NCBI GenBank assembly: GCA_965221105.1
Contig: OZ244871.1
Location: 2,046,001 to 2,110,000, forward strand
Source of the DNA: GM7GCV1 sp965221105
Lineage (GTDB): Bacteria > Pseudomonadota > Gammaproteobacteria > Pseudomonadales > GM7GCV1
Reading direction: 5' to 3'
DNA length: 64,000 nucleotides
How positions within the stretch are numbered: the stretch's first letter is position 1; every line of letters starts with the position of its first letter. Below the pieces are notes generated by a model, which saw only the letters and a list, made by a program, of their open reading frames with translations, made no database searches and had not been told where the DNA came from. This document shows, piece after piece, positions 52,049-60,871 of the stretch. Position numbers and translations under genes: made by a program.

Positions 52049-52975
52049 ATGAAAATTATATTTGTCAGGGGTATTGACGGAAGATCCAGTGCGGTCTGGT
52101 TGCCGGGCTGGGCGCGGACGGCGCTGTCCTGCTGCCTGCTTGGGCTGCCCATGGGTGTTGGCTTCTGGCTGGGTGCCCAGTACGTGTCCGATGAAAGGGT
52201 TTTCTTTTCCGGCATGGCTGAAGCACTCGAGGCCGATCTGAACGAACAGAAGGAAGCCGCAGAGGAAATTAAGGGGGAAACCGAGCGACGTATTCAGGCC
52301 GTTTCTCTGCGGCTGGCGCAGATGCAGGCCAAACTTTCCCGGCTGGAAGCACTCGGCGAACTGCTCACAGTCAAGGCTGAACTGGATGGCGGTGAATTTG
52401 ATTTTAGCGCACCACCAGCAGTGGGTGGCCCGATTCTGTCTTCATATAGCTGGTCTTCTTCAGAGCGGGAAACTCTCAAAATGCTTGAGGACTTGAATCT
52501 CACTCTGGATGACCGCGCAGTGCAACTCAGCATGATTGCTGATCTGATTCAGGATCGACATCTGAAGCGGGATAATGAACTTTCGGGACTGCCGACATCC
52601 AAAGGCTGGGTATCCTCTGGATTTGGCATGCGGGCCGACCCCTTTCATGGTCGCCAGGTCTGGCACAACGGCGTCGATATTGCTGGCAAGATGGGATCTG
52701 ATGTGCTCGCCGTGGCGGCGGGCGTGGTTACGTTTGCCGGAGATAATTCCGGATACGGTAAGATGGTCGAAATTACCCATGACAACGGCTACATCACGCG
52801 CTATGGACACAACAGCGATCTATATGTCACTCTCGGTGAGATCGTAAAGAAAGGTCAGGTGGTATCCGCAATGGGTAGTTCAGGCAGATCGACTGGCCCA
52901 CATGTGCATTTTGAAGTCTATAAGCACGGGCGCTCGGTCGATCCGGCCAGTTATATACGTCGAACAGTTCGCTAA
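52049..52975 (+). CDS. M23-family (LytM-like) metallopeptidase
   Basis: Envelope peptidase of 308 residues with an N-terminal membrane segment (about 23-45), a coiled coil (about 55-105) and a C-terminal M23 domain (about 190-300). Zinc ligands are visible as HNGVD and HVHFE, so it should be an active endopeptidase rather than a degenerate EnvC/NlpD activator. The same kind of gene lies between lpxC and secA in Pseudomonas. The substrate is presumably peptidoglycan cross-bridges; its regulator is unknown. Confidence 0.9.
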   Translation: MKIIFVRGIDGRSSAVWLPGWARTALSCCLLGLPMGVGFWLGAQYVSDERVFFSGMAEALEADLNEQKEAAEEIKGETERRIQAVSLRLAQMQAKLSRLEALGELLTVKAELDGGEFDFSAPPAVGGPILSSYSWSSSERETLKMLEDLNLTLDDRAVQLSMIADLIQDRHLKRDNELSGLPTSKGWVSSGFGMRADPFHGRQVWHNGVDIAGKMGSDVLAVAAGVVTFAGDNSGYGKMVEITHDNGYITRYGHNSDLYVTLGEIVKKGQVVSAMGSSGRSTGPHVHFEVYKHGRSVDPASYIRRTVR

Positions 52976-53040
52976 CCTGCGCTCCTCCAAGAAATTCTCC
53001 CGGCTGCCATGTCCTGTGGCGGTCTTGTGCTGGTAACCGT

Positions 53041-53060
53041 TTTGAAATAATTTGAAATAA
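53041..53060 (+). repeat. Tandem 10-bp direct repeat before secA
   Basis: TTTGAAATAA occurs twice without spacing, 16-36 nt upstream of the secA start. It lies where the secA ribosome binding site or promoter -10 would be expected and is AT-rich compared with its surroundings. Confidence 0.7.
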
Positions 53061-53076
53061 ACAGAGTGTGAAGCCC

Positions 53077-55917
53077 ATGGCGGTAGGGTTGGTTAGAAAA
53101 ATATTCGGCACCCAGAATGATCGCGAACTCAAGCGCATGTCGAAAATTGTCAATCGAATCAATGGGTTTGAAGAGGCGATGCAGGCGATGTCGGACCGGG
53201 AACTGCAGGCCGAGACGGAGGTGCTACGGGAAAAACTTGCCGGGGGAATCGCGCTGAGCGAGCTGATTCCGGAGGCATTTGCTGCGGTACGCGAAGCAAG
53301 TATGAGAACTTTGGGGCTGCGGCATTTTGACGTGCAGATGCTCGGCGGGATTGCACTTCATGAGGGCAATATCGCGGAGATGAGAACTGGTGAGGGCAAG
53401 ACCCTGGTCGCTACGTTGGCCTCGTACCTGAATGCGCTCGCCGGTGAAGGCGTTCACCTGGTAACCGTTAATGACTACCTTGCCCGCCGGGACGCCCACT
53501 GGATGGGTCCCATTTTCTCGGTATTGGGAATCAGCGTCGGGATTATCCAGTCTTCGGGAGCACTCGGACCCGACACCACCTCCTTTCTGTACGATCGGGA
53601 GTTTAAGGGGCAGATTCCCAATTTCAGGCATTTGCGCGCATGCTCGAGGCGTGAGGCCTATGCCGCCGACATTACCTACGGTACCAACAATGAGTTTGGT
53701 TTTGACTATTTGCGCGACAATATGGTCTTTCGTCCAGAGCAGCGTACCCAGCGGCCGTTGAACTTCGCTATTGTGGATGAAGTGGATTCGATTCTGATTG
53801 ATGAGGCGCGCACACCGCTGATTATCTCCGGGCCGACTGAGGACAGCTCCAGGATGTACATGGAGATCAACAGGCTGATTCCCCAACTCAAGTCCCAGCC
53901 CCGGATTGCAGATGATGAGGTGTTGCCCCCGGAGGACTGCGGAGATTTCATCGTTGATGAGAAAATGCAGTCCGTCGAACTTACTGAAGATGGCCACAGT
54001 AAGGTTGAAAAACTCCTGGTAGAGCGACATCTGATCGGCGCGGACCAAAGCCTCTATGCAGCGCAAAATCTGAACCTGCTGCACCATGTCCATACGGCAC
54101 TCAAGGCACACCATCTGAATACGCGGGATGTGGAGTACATCGTTCAGAATGCACAGGTAGTATTGATTGATCAGCATACGGGGCGAACCATGCCCGGCAG
54201 GCGCATGGGTGATGGCCTCCATCAGGCCATTGAGGCCAAAGAGGGTCTGCAGATCCAGAATGAAAGCCAGACCCTCGCTTCAACGACTTTTCAGAATTAT
54301 TTTCGGCTATATACAAAGCTTGCGGGGATGACGGGCACTGCAGATACTGAGGCTGCGGAATTCCACCAGATTTATAACCTGAATGTCGTGGTCGTGCCCA
54401 CCAACAAGCCGACAATCCGCGAGGACCTCAACGATGTTATCTACCTGACCGCCGAAGAAAAATTTGAGGCGGTCGTTGCTGATGTCAAGGACTATGTCGC
54501 GCAGGGTGCACCTGTGCTGGTCGGGACAGTGTCCGTCGAAACATCAGAACATGTCTCTTCAATACTGACCAAGGCAGGCATCAAACACGAGGTGCTCAAC
54601 GCCAAGTACCACGAAAAGGAGGCGCAGATTGTTGCCAACGCCGGTCTGCCAGGTGCCGTCACCATCGCCACCAACATGGCCGGTCGGGGTACAGATATCG
54701 TGTTGGGTGGAAACCTTGAGGCTGAACTCAATGCGCTGGAAAACCTGTCAGATGAACAGCAGGTCGCGATGAGCACGGCCTGGGAGGCACGCCATCAACA
54801 GGTGCTGGATGCTGGCGGACTGCATATCATTGGCACCGAACGCCACGAATCGCGGCGCATAGACAACCAGTTGCGTGGCCGCGCTGGCCGCCAGGGTGAC
54901 CCGGGACTGTCGCGCTTTTACCTGTCGATGGAAGACAACCTGATGAGGCTATTTGCCTCTGATCGTGTACGCGGCATGATGCAGGCGATTGGCATGGAAC
55001 GGGGTGAAGCCATTGAGCATCGTATGGTGACCAACTCCATAGAGAAGGCGCAGCGCAAGGTTGAAGGTCGAAACTTCGATATTCGCAAACAGCTGCTCGA
55101 ATATGATGATGTGGCGAACGATCAACGAACAGTCATCTATCGCCAGCGCAATGACCTGATCGATGCCGATGACATCACCGATATGATTGAGCCCATGCGG
55201 CGGGAAGTGGTTGGAAATATCGTCGACACCCATATGCCCCCGGAAAGCGTCGAGGACATGTGGTCCCTGGACGATATGGAGCATGAATTCAGCAGTGAAT
55301 TTGGTGTATCCATCGAGATCAAGGAATGGCTGGCTGCCGATCATGCGCTGAATGCTGAGGCGGTGAAGAACCGTGCCCTCGGCGAGATTGAAGAGGCCTA
55401 TACCCGCAAGACCGGGAGCTTTCCCGCAGAGGTTGTGCGTCGCCTGGAACGTGATCTGATGTTACAGGTTTTGGACAGGCTCTGGAAAGAGCATCTGGCG
55501 ACTATGGATCACCTGCGGACCGGCATCGGTCTGCGCGGGTACGCAGGCAAGAATCCCAAGCAGGAATACAAACGCGAGTCCTTTGAGCTGTTTTCCAGCT
55601 TACTGGATCGCGTGCGCTACGAGGTCATCAAGTTCCTGTCGAGAGTGGAGTTGGCGACTCCAGACGAAGTTGAGCAGCTGCGCAAGGCGCGCGAAGATCA
55701 GGAACACACAGCGAAATCTGCCATGTCCGTGCGGCATGCAGAAAGTGCCGGATTGTCGATGCACAAGGCAGCGGCTCTCCCCAGGGGAGCGCCGGCGCAG
55801 TCACACGCACCGACGGCGACACCCTTCGTTCGCCCGGACAGGAAAGTGGGGCGCAATGACCCATGTCCCTGCGGGTCGGGAAAAAAATACAAGCGCTGTC
55901 ATGGCTCACTGACCTGA
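53077..55917 (+). CDS. secA: Preprotein translocase ATPase SecA
   Basis: Motor ATPase driving proteins through SecYEG. From the ATG at 53077 it has 946 residues (GTG at 53068 would add three). Landmarks: LVRKIFGTQNDRELKRM, Walker A MRTGEGKT, the DEAD-box element VDEVDSILIDEARTPLI, GTDIVLGGN, RGRAGRQGDPG, and the C-terminal zinc-binding SEC-C motif CPCGSGKKYKRCH. No secM-like leader gene precedes it; the M23 gene is 92 nt upstream. Confidence 0.99.
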   Translation: MAVGLVRKIFGTQNDRELKRMSKIVNRINGFEEAMQAMSDRELQAETEVLREKLAGGIALSELIPEAFAAVREASMRTLGLRHFDVQMLGGIALHEGNIAEMRTGEGKTLVATLASYLNALAGEGVHLVTVNDYLARRDAHWMGPIFSVLGISVGIIQSSGALGPDTTSFLYDREFKGQIPNFRHLRACSRREAYAADITYGTNNEFGFDYLRDNMVFRPEQRTQRPLNFAIVDEVDSILIDEARTPLIISGPTEDSSRMYMEINRLIPQLKSQPRIADDEVLPPEDCGDFIVDEKMQSVELTEDGHSKVEKLLVERHLIGADQSLYAAQNLNLLHHVHTALKAHHLNTRDVEYIVQNAQVVLIDQHTGRTMPGRRMGDGLHQAIEAKEGLQIQNESQTLASTTFQNYFRLYTKLAGMTGTADTEAAEFHQIYNLNVVVVPTNKPTIREDLNDVIYLTAEEKFEAVVADVKDYVAQGAPVLVGTVSVETSEHVSSILTKAGIKHEVLNAKYHEKEAQIVANAGLPGAVTIATNMAGRGTDIVLGGNLEAELNALENLSDEQQVAMSTAWEARHQQVLDAGGLHIIGTERHESRRIDNQLRGRAGRQGDPGLSRFYLSMEDNLMRLFASDRVRGMMQAIGMERGEAIEHRMVTNSIEKAQRKVEGRNFDIRKQLLEYDDVANDQRTVIYRQRNDLIDADDITDMIEPMRREVVGNIVDTHMPPESVEDMWSLDDMEHEFSSEFGVSIEIKEWLAADHALNAEAVKNRALGEIEEAYTRKTGSFPAEVVRRLERDLMLQVLDRLWKEHLATMDHLRTGIGLRGYAGKNPKQEYKRESFELFSSLLDRVRYEVIKFLSRVELATPDEVEQLRKAREDQEHTAKSAMSVRHAESAGLSMHKAAALPRGAPAQSHAPTATPFVRPDRKVGRNDPCPCGSGKKYKRCHGSLT

Positions 55918-55948
55918 AAACAGGGACATCCTGAAAGGGTACATTCTG

Positions 55949-57169
55949 ATGAGTGGTATCGATATCCATCTACCGGAGATGCTGCCATTGGCGGGTGTCC
56001 GTCTGAATTCGGTGGAATCGGCCATGCGCTACCGGGGGCGGGATGACCTGGCGCTGATTGAGCTGTGCTCAGGTTCAGTCGCCGCAGCGTGCTTTACCCA
56101 GAACCGGTTCTGTGCTGCACCGGTGCAGGTTGCTCGAAATCATATTTCGCGATCCGCTCCACGATATCTGCTGATCAATGCGGGCAATGCCAATGCCTGC
56201 ACTGGCGATCAGGGGCGTGCCGATGCACTCCGCTCCTGTGAGATTATCGCGGATGTGACGGGGGTCACCCCGGAAGAAGTACTGCCATTTTCAACTGGCA
56301 TTATTGGAGAGCCCATGGTGATGAGTTCGATGGTCGAGTCAGCCCCGGGCCTTGTTGCCGGGCTGGTGGAAGATGGCTGGGAGAAGACGGCCCGTGCGAT
56401 CATGACGACCGATACGGTACCCAAAATGGTGACAGGGCGCTGTACTCTGGGGAATGTTCCGGCCCGAATCAACGGTATTGCCAAGGGAGCGGGGATGATC
56501 AGACCCAATATGGCAACGATGCTCGCCTTTGTAGTCACGGATGTCTGCGTGTCACAGCAGGCAGTTGATGAGTTATGCCGGATTGCAACGGAAAAATCCT
56601 TTAACAGGGTGACTGTGGACGGCGATACTTCGACCAACGATTCTGTTGTGTTGGCTGCAACAGGAAAGGCTGGGAACTTCTGTATCGAGTCGCTGGACTC
56701 AACGGATGGACAGGTGCTGGAGGCAGCGGTCACAGAGCAGTTTCAGGCGCTGGCAAAAAACCTGGTCCGGGACGGTGAAGGCGCGACCAAGTTTGCCACC
56801 ATCGAAGTCTCAGGCGCTGCAACTGCGGGTGATGCACTTAGAGTAGCTTATGCGGTGGCGCATTCACCACTGGTCAAAACAGCGCTGTTTGCGAGTGATC
56901 CCAACTGGGGCAGGCTGGTTGCTGCGATCGGGCGCTCGGGTGCGGAGGTGCTTGAGGCCGAGAAGGTCAGGGTGTACCTGAATGAAGTCCTGATTGTCGA
57001 GCAGGGTGGGGTCGCCCACAGCTACACTGAAGCGCTTGGACAGGCAGTTTTTGATTTGCCCGAGGTGTGCATCCGGATCGATCTTGGGATTGGTGGCAGT
57101 GCTGAACAGGTGTGGACCTGTGATCTGTCTCACGACTACGTCAGTATCAATGCCGATTACCGAAGCTGA
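55949..57169 (+). CDS. argJ: Bifunctional ornithine/glutamate N-acetyltransferase ArgJ
   Basis: Recycles the acetyl group between N-acetylornithine and glutamate in arginine synthesis. The 406 residues contain the self-cleavage site in KGAGMIRPNMATMLAF, where the threonine becomes the nucleophile of the beta chain, and VDGDTSTNDSVV. Downstream of secA as in Pseudomonas. Its end overlaps mutT by 20 nt. Confidence 0.97.
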   Translation: MSGIDIHLPEMLPLAGVRLNSVESAMRYRGRDDLALIELCSGSVAAACFTQNRFCAAPVQVARNHISRSAPRYLLINAGNANACTGDQGRADALRSCEIIADVTGVTPEEVLPFSTGIIGEPMVMSSMVESAPGLVAGLVEDGWEKTARAIMTTDTVPKMVTGRCTLGNVPARINGIAKGAGMIRPNMATMLAFVVTDVCVSQQAVDELCRIATEKSFNRVTVDGDTSTNDSVVLAATGKAGNFCIESLDSTDGQVLEAAVTEQFQALAKNLVRDGEGATKFATIEVSGAATAGDALRVAYAVAHSPLVKTALFASDPNWGRLVAAIGRSGAEVLEAEKVRVYLNEVLIVEQGGVAHSYTEALGQAVFDLPEVCIRIDLGIGGSAEQVWTCDLSHDYVSINADYRS

Positions 57170-57575
57170 AAAGGTCCCAGATCCGACACGGATCGCGGTT
57201 GGAGTCATTTATGTTGGGGGTCTGTTCTGCGTATCCCGGCGACCGGAGCATCTCCACCAGGGCGGACTCTGGGAATTTCCTGGTGGCAAGATTCAGGCAG
57301 GCGAAGATATCGCGGAAGCGCTCGCGCGCGAACTGCGGGAAGAGTTAGGCATAGAGATCACTGCAGCCAGACATTTTCTGACAGTTCCCTGGGACTACCC
57401 GGAGAAACAGGTCGTGCTTGAGGTGTGCTGGGTTGAAGAGATCGAAGGTCAGCCCCGTGGGCTGGAAGGTCAGCAGGTGAGGTGGGTTCAACTCGAAGAG
57501 CTGCCAGGGCTGGCTTTTCCCGAGCCCAATACGCTCATTCTGGAGCAGATTCGGCAGCAGCTTGCGGAACACTGA
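57150..57575 (+). CDS. mutT: 8-oxo-dGTP diphosphatase MutT
   Basis: Nudix hydrolase sanitising 8-oxo-dGTP. The Nudix box GX5EX7REUXEEXGU is complete at residues 46-68 (GKIQAGE then RELREELGI). The ATG at 57150 lies within the argJ end and gives 141 residues, a normal MutT length; the frame is open further upstream. Position next to argJ-secA supports MutT over other Nudix enzymes. Confidence 0.92.
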   Translation: MPITEAEKVPDPTRIAVGVIYVGGLFCVSRRPEHLHQGGLWEFPGGKIQAGEDIAEALARELREELGIEITAARHFLTVPWDYPEKQVVLEVCWVEEIEGQPRGLEGQQVRWVQLEELPGLAFPEPNTLILEQIRQQLAEH

Positions 57576-57797
57576 GACTGGAAGTGGGGAGAGTTATAGA
57601 CTGGCAGATATTCCAGTTGTCCCCAGGAAATTGCAATGGCCGAACTTGACATTTTATTGGGCTGTTAAGAGTACTGCCAAAAGCAGGGGAGCGAGTAGTT
57701 ACCCTCAGAGTACCGTACTGGAAACAACATCTGATCAGCACCACCTGAATCAGAACAGCGCCAGTCACGGCACTATGCGCCTGCTTGGCGCACATAA

Positions 57798-57825
57798 AGA
57801 AAGAGGAGCCGAAGCTCCTCTTTCT
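57798..57825. terminator. 12-bp perfect hairpin between converging genes
   Basis: AGAAAGAGGAGC, loop CGAA, GCTCCTCTTTCT. It lies between the ends of mutT (plus) and the secreted-protein gene (minus) and can act for both: the stem is strong and T-rich on the exit side in either direction. Confidence 0.75.
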
Positions 57826-57852
57826 CAATACCAGTGGCACTGGCGTTCGCTG

Positions 57853-59400
57853 TTAATTGTTGTACGTCTTGGTCAGAGTCACCGTATCGGCAGAACCGTC
57901 CTCCAGGTTCACCTGGGTCACCGAAGCATCAATGTAACCGGCCTGAGCCGTAATGTTGATGGTCGCGGAAGCACGCGTACCACCGGTCAGAGTGACCATA
58001 TCCTGTACCCTGAGAACCGTTGTGGACATAGCAGGTAGGTCACCCCGCGCATCACTGCCTGCAACGTATGTTACATCCTCTTCAGTTGTGAAGGTGGTCC
58101 TGTACGGAACATTCTGGGTACTGCGGTTGACCAGAATCACACGCTGATTGTAGCCATCGTGTGTGGTCAGATACGGTACCCTAATGGTTGTACCGTTGTA
58201 GATAATGGAGCCGATAGGTCCGGTGAATTCAGGTGGGCTGGCAACCGTACCTGCTGGACCAGGCAGGTCAAACGATACGGTATAGCTGCCTTCGGGAAGT
58301 GCCATCTCATTGTTCCGACCCACAGTCACACAGAGCCATGAGCCATTCATATTAGGATCAGCATTAGTATTATGGCCAATAAGCCTAGACACTGCTACTG
58401 TAATGTTACCGTCTGCATTCGGGCGTATTGGATCACCCGAGCAGGCACTAGCAGAAGAAACTAACCGCCATGTACCCACGGAGAAATCACCCTCAAAGGT
58501 GGCCATGACACTATCACCCGTTCTTGTAGTGAGCGTCACATTAGGCTGAAGATCACCATCAAGCGTCGCTATCTTGCCAGTCGCCGTTCTCACCCCTTGA
58601 GTTACTTCAAAGAACACACGACCAAGCCGGGCCTGCTCATTGCTGGCGTCGCCCACGCGTACAAATTTGGCAAAGTCTTCTCCAACATCGGCAACCACTG
58701 TCCTCGGTTCAGTCCGAGCGGTAAGACCGGGAACGGATGAAATAATGCCTGCCACGGATACTCTGCTCGCCGGAGTGCCGTCCGTATCAATAACAGCGCG
58801 GGAACCATCGAAGACAGACATACTAATGGTAACAGGCTGTCCCACACGGATGGCCAGTGCGTCTAGATTCAGCTGCACAACGGCGTCAGAAGGCAGGCCA
58901 GCACTAGGAGCCTGAACAGAAAAGATGACATAGTCTTGATCGGCGTTACCGCCCTCTCGAACACTAGCGCCTGCAAATGTGTTGAAATTACCGCCAGTAT
59001 TAACCATCAAATCATCGACAGACAATCTAGCGGCGGGGTCGCTGTCGGTACCCGCGAAGACAGCGTTGGTGAGGTCGTAACGAATGAGAAGGCGACCATC
59101 TGCGCCAGCAGTGATGCCAAGATTTGCATTCACCTTCAACAGATCATCATTTGGCCCGGTACCCGCCATGTCCGCTTGCGATTCATCTACCCTGTAGTAG
59201 GTACCGGAGGCCCCGTTCTTGCTGGCCCTGGCCTGAGTTGACGTGAGGGTGATGCCAGGCCTCACCAGCGTTTCAGTGGCATACACGACCCTGCCTTGCT
59301 GACCAGCAGTGGGCGCACTCAAATTAATTTGTGCATTTGCCGCGCCTGAAACCATCAGCAAGGCGGCGATTGCAACACCAAACAATTTCTTGGTAAACAT
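57853..59400 (-). CDS. Secreted beta-rich protein of unknown function
   Basis: A 515-residue protein I do not recognise. A classic signal peptide (basic MFTKKLF, hydrophobic core, cleavage after ANA at residue 23) sends it through Sec. The mature part is rich in Thr, Val, Gly, Asp and Asn and poor in Lys and Cys; only two cysteines (SACSG and WLCVT) are present, 40 or so residues apart, and could form one disulfide. No membrane anchor, LPxTG, lipobox or dockerin-like motif is seen. Composition resembles surface-layer or extracellular beta-sandwich proteins, an inference only. Codon use in its middle (CTA, AGG, ATA) is less GC-biased than the neighbours. A GGGAG site precedes the ATG. Confidence 0.85.
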   Translation of the reverse strand: MFTKKLFGVAIAALLMVSGAANAQINLSAPTAGQQGRVVYATETLVRPGITLTSTQARASKNGASGTYYRVDESQADMAGTGPNDDLLKVNANLGITAGADGRLLIRYDLTNAVFAGTDSDPAARLSVDDLMVNTGGNFNTFAGASVREGGNADQDYVIFSVQAPSAGLPSDAVVQLNLDALAIRVGQPVTISMSVFDGSRAVIDTDGTPASRVSVAGIISSVPGLTARTEPRTVVADVGEDFAKFVRVGDASNEQARLGRVFFEVTQGVRTATGKIATLDGDLQPNVTLTTRTGDSVMATFEGDFSVGTWRLVSSASACSGDPIRPNADGNITVAVSRLIGHNTNADPNMNGSWLCVTVGRNNEMALPEGSYTVSFDLPGPAGTVASPPEFTGPIGSIIYNGTTIRVPYLTTHDGYNQRVILVNRSTQNVPYRTTFTTEEDVTYVAGSDARGDLPAMSTTVLRVQDMVTLTGGTRASATINITAQAGYIDASVTQVNLEDGSADTVTLTKTYNN

Positions 59401-59443
59401 GGAGTAAACTCCCTAAATTAAAAGTCTTTAAATTAAAGGAGGA

Positions 59444-59465
59444 CCCCGGTGAGTACACACCGGGG
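59444..59465 (-). promoter_or_regulatory. Strong hairpin in the 5' leader of the secreted-protein gene
   Basis: CCCCGGTG and CACCGGGG pair with a 6-nt loop, extended by GGA/TCC around a bulge, 43 nt upstream of the ATG. T-rich bases (TCCTCCTTTAATTT) follow on the transcribed strand. It may stabilise the mRNA, act as an attenuator, or end transcription from upstream. Confidence 0.5.
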
Positions 59466-59560
59466 GCTCCAGTTAGCTAATGTCATAGTGTCTATAGGGA
59501 GTATTCGATTCAGTTTTTTCCGGAACTAAAACGAACCAATAGAAGATATGACAGTCCTAT

Positions 59561-59590
59561 TCTGTCTGTCTGTCTGTCTGTCTGTCTGTC
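59561..59590. repeat. Tetranucleotide microsatellite (TCTG)7.5
   Basis: Thirty bases of uninterrupted TCTG units (GACA on the minus strand), about 160 nt upstream of the secreted-protein ATG. Such tracts expand and contract by slippage and underlie phase variation in several pathogens; position suggests promoter or leader effects rather than a coding switch. Confidence 0.9.
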
Positions 59591-59749
59591 AAGTCTTTTT
59601 TGCGCTTTTTTTATCGGCCCCGTGTTCAGTCCGCCGCCGCTCTCCCGGTGAATGAGGGCGGAGCCCGAACTGGAGGGAGAGGGGCGGCGGACACTTCTGC
59701 CCCTCTGGGCGTCCATGTCGACGACCACTGGCCTCAGGCTCGACGCCAG

Positions 59750-60059
59750 AACTGATGTAGACCGTCGGTCGATACACGCGAGAACTGTTCACACGCCTCG
59801 GACGAAGCGCTCTTGGCGCTGGCCAAAAGGGAGAGCCTGTGCTCATCACCGAAGACAAGGATTTTGGGGGCCTGTTTTCCTGCGAGGGCTTGCGCATCCC
59901 AGTGGTGTGGACCTGTGCGGAATGACACCTGCCGAACGGGTCGATGCGATACGAGCGCTCGTCGAACGCCACGCGCAATCAATGCGTGAAAGGGCAATCA
60001 TTGTTTCCACCAGAGAGCGAGTGCGCTTACAAAAATCTCCGAGGGCACAAGGAGAATGA
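59750..60059 (+). pseudogene. Frameshifted DUF5615 (PIN-like) toxin remnant
   Basis: Three frames together reconstruct the C-terminal two-thirds of a DUF5615 protein. Frame one gives SDEALLALAKRE (to about 59833), frame two VLITEDKDFGGLF (from 59839), and frame three SGVDLCGMTPAERVDAIRAL to the TGA at 60057-60059. In the family these segments run on directly (SDEEVLALA, LLTEDKDFGEL, PGVVLLRL). Two frameshifts therefore separate them, and the N-terminal start is not recognisable. DUF5615 proteins are PIN-like putative toxins usually paired with DUF433 antitoxins; no DUF433 gene is seen nearby. The call is by eye but the ordered match is strong. Confidence 0.65.
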
Positions 60060-60232
60060 GCTGGGACCCTGAGTACACAGTGCGATTCCCCGGCGTGAAA
60101 TATAGAGGAGGACATTATCCGAACCCAAAAACCACACTCCCCCGCCATATCAACCACTTGACCAACATATCGATGAGAAATCAGGGGGAAGCTGAGTTTA
60201 GAGAATACGCCAAAAGACCATCAGGTTTGTGT
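60060..60232. other. Spacer between DUF5615 relic and coaE
   Basis: No gene is recognised. A 64-codon frame crosses it on the plus strand (60056-60250) with no family character. Confidence 0.4.
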
Positions 60233-60847
60233 TCATGCTGTGGACTGTGAATGCTGAGCTGCCCTGGAGAGGTAGTCCTGATGGAGGGGTTCGAGCTGCG
60301 CCAGCAGCTGTGCCTGCGTACCATCATTGTTCACCAGATCGTCCGCAATAGCCCTGCGCTGCGCTCTTGAAGCCTGGCTGGCCATGATTTTTCTGACCTG
60401 ACCGGGGCTGTGACTGCCTCGCCTTGAGGCGCGGTCCAGTTGTGTGGACTCTGTGCAATCGATCACGAGTACGCGGTCAACGGACGACTCCAGATGGTTT
60501 TCGGCCAGCAGCGGAATCTCCAGTACCGCATAGGGTGCCTGACTGTCGCACATCAGCTGTTCACGCCGCTTACGTATCGCCGGGTGGGTCACAGATTCCA
60601 GCCACCGGCGCTGGTCTGGATCACTGAAGACAATATCCCCCAGTGTGCCTCGGTTGAGCTCACCATTCTCGTCGAGGATGCTGGCACCAAAGCGTCCTGC
60701 GATGGCTTCAAGCACAGCTGTGCCTGGTGCCACGACATCCCGCGCCAGTTGATCCATATCCAGGACCAGAACAGTACGTTTGCGAAAAAAGTCAGCAGCA
60801 CGTGATTTGCCGCTTCCGATACCACCAGTCAGTCCCACGGTGAACAT
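60233..60847 (-). CDS. coaE: Dephospho-CoA kinase CoaE
   Basis: Last step of coenzyme A synthesis. The 204 residues open with the P-loop GLTGGIGSGKS and contain DMDQLARDVV, the VTHPAIRKR element and VLEIPLLAE, all CoaE marks. It lies 24 nt downstream of pilD, the usual pilD-coaE order. No yacG/zapD follows within the visible sequence. Confidence 0.96.
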   Translation of the reverse strand: MFTVGLTGGIGSGKSRAADFFRKRTVLVLDMDQLARDVVAPGTAVLEAIAGRFGASILDENGELNRGTLGDIVFSDPDQRRWLESVTHPAIRKRREQLMCDSQAPYAVLEIPLLAENHLESSVDRVLVIDCTESTQLDRASRRGSHSPGQVRKIMASQASRAQRRAIADDLVNNDGTQAQLLAQLEPLHQDYLSRAAQHSQSTA

Positions 60848-60871
60848 GATCTGCGCGTTATTCTCCAGACA

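Noticed and set aside
59561..59590. TCTG array as a CRISPR or protein repeat
   Set aside because: Units are 4 nt with no spacers, and the frames that cross it have no coding character.
59652..60059. 135-codon plus-strand frame as an intact gene
   Set aside because: Only its last third matches DUF5615; the preceding family motifs lie in two other frames, so it is a relic.
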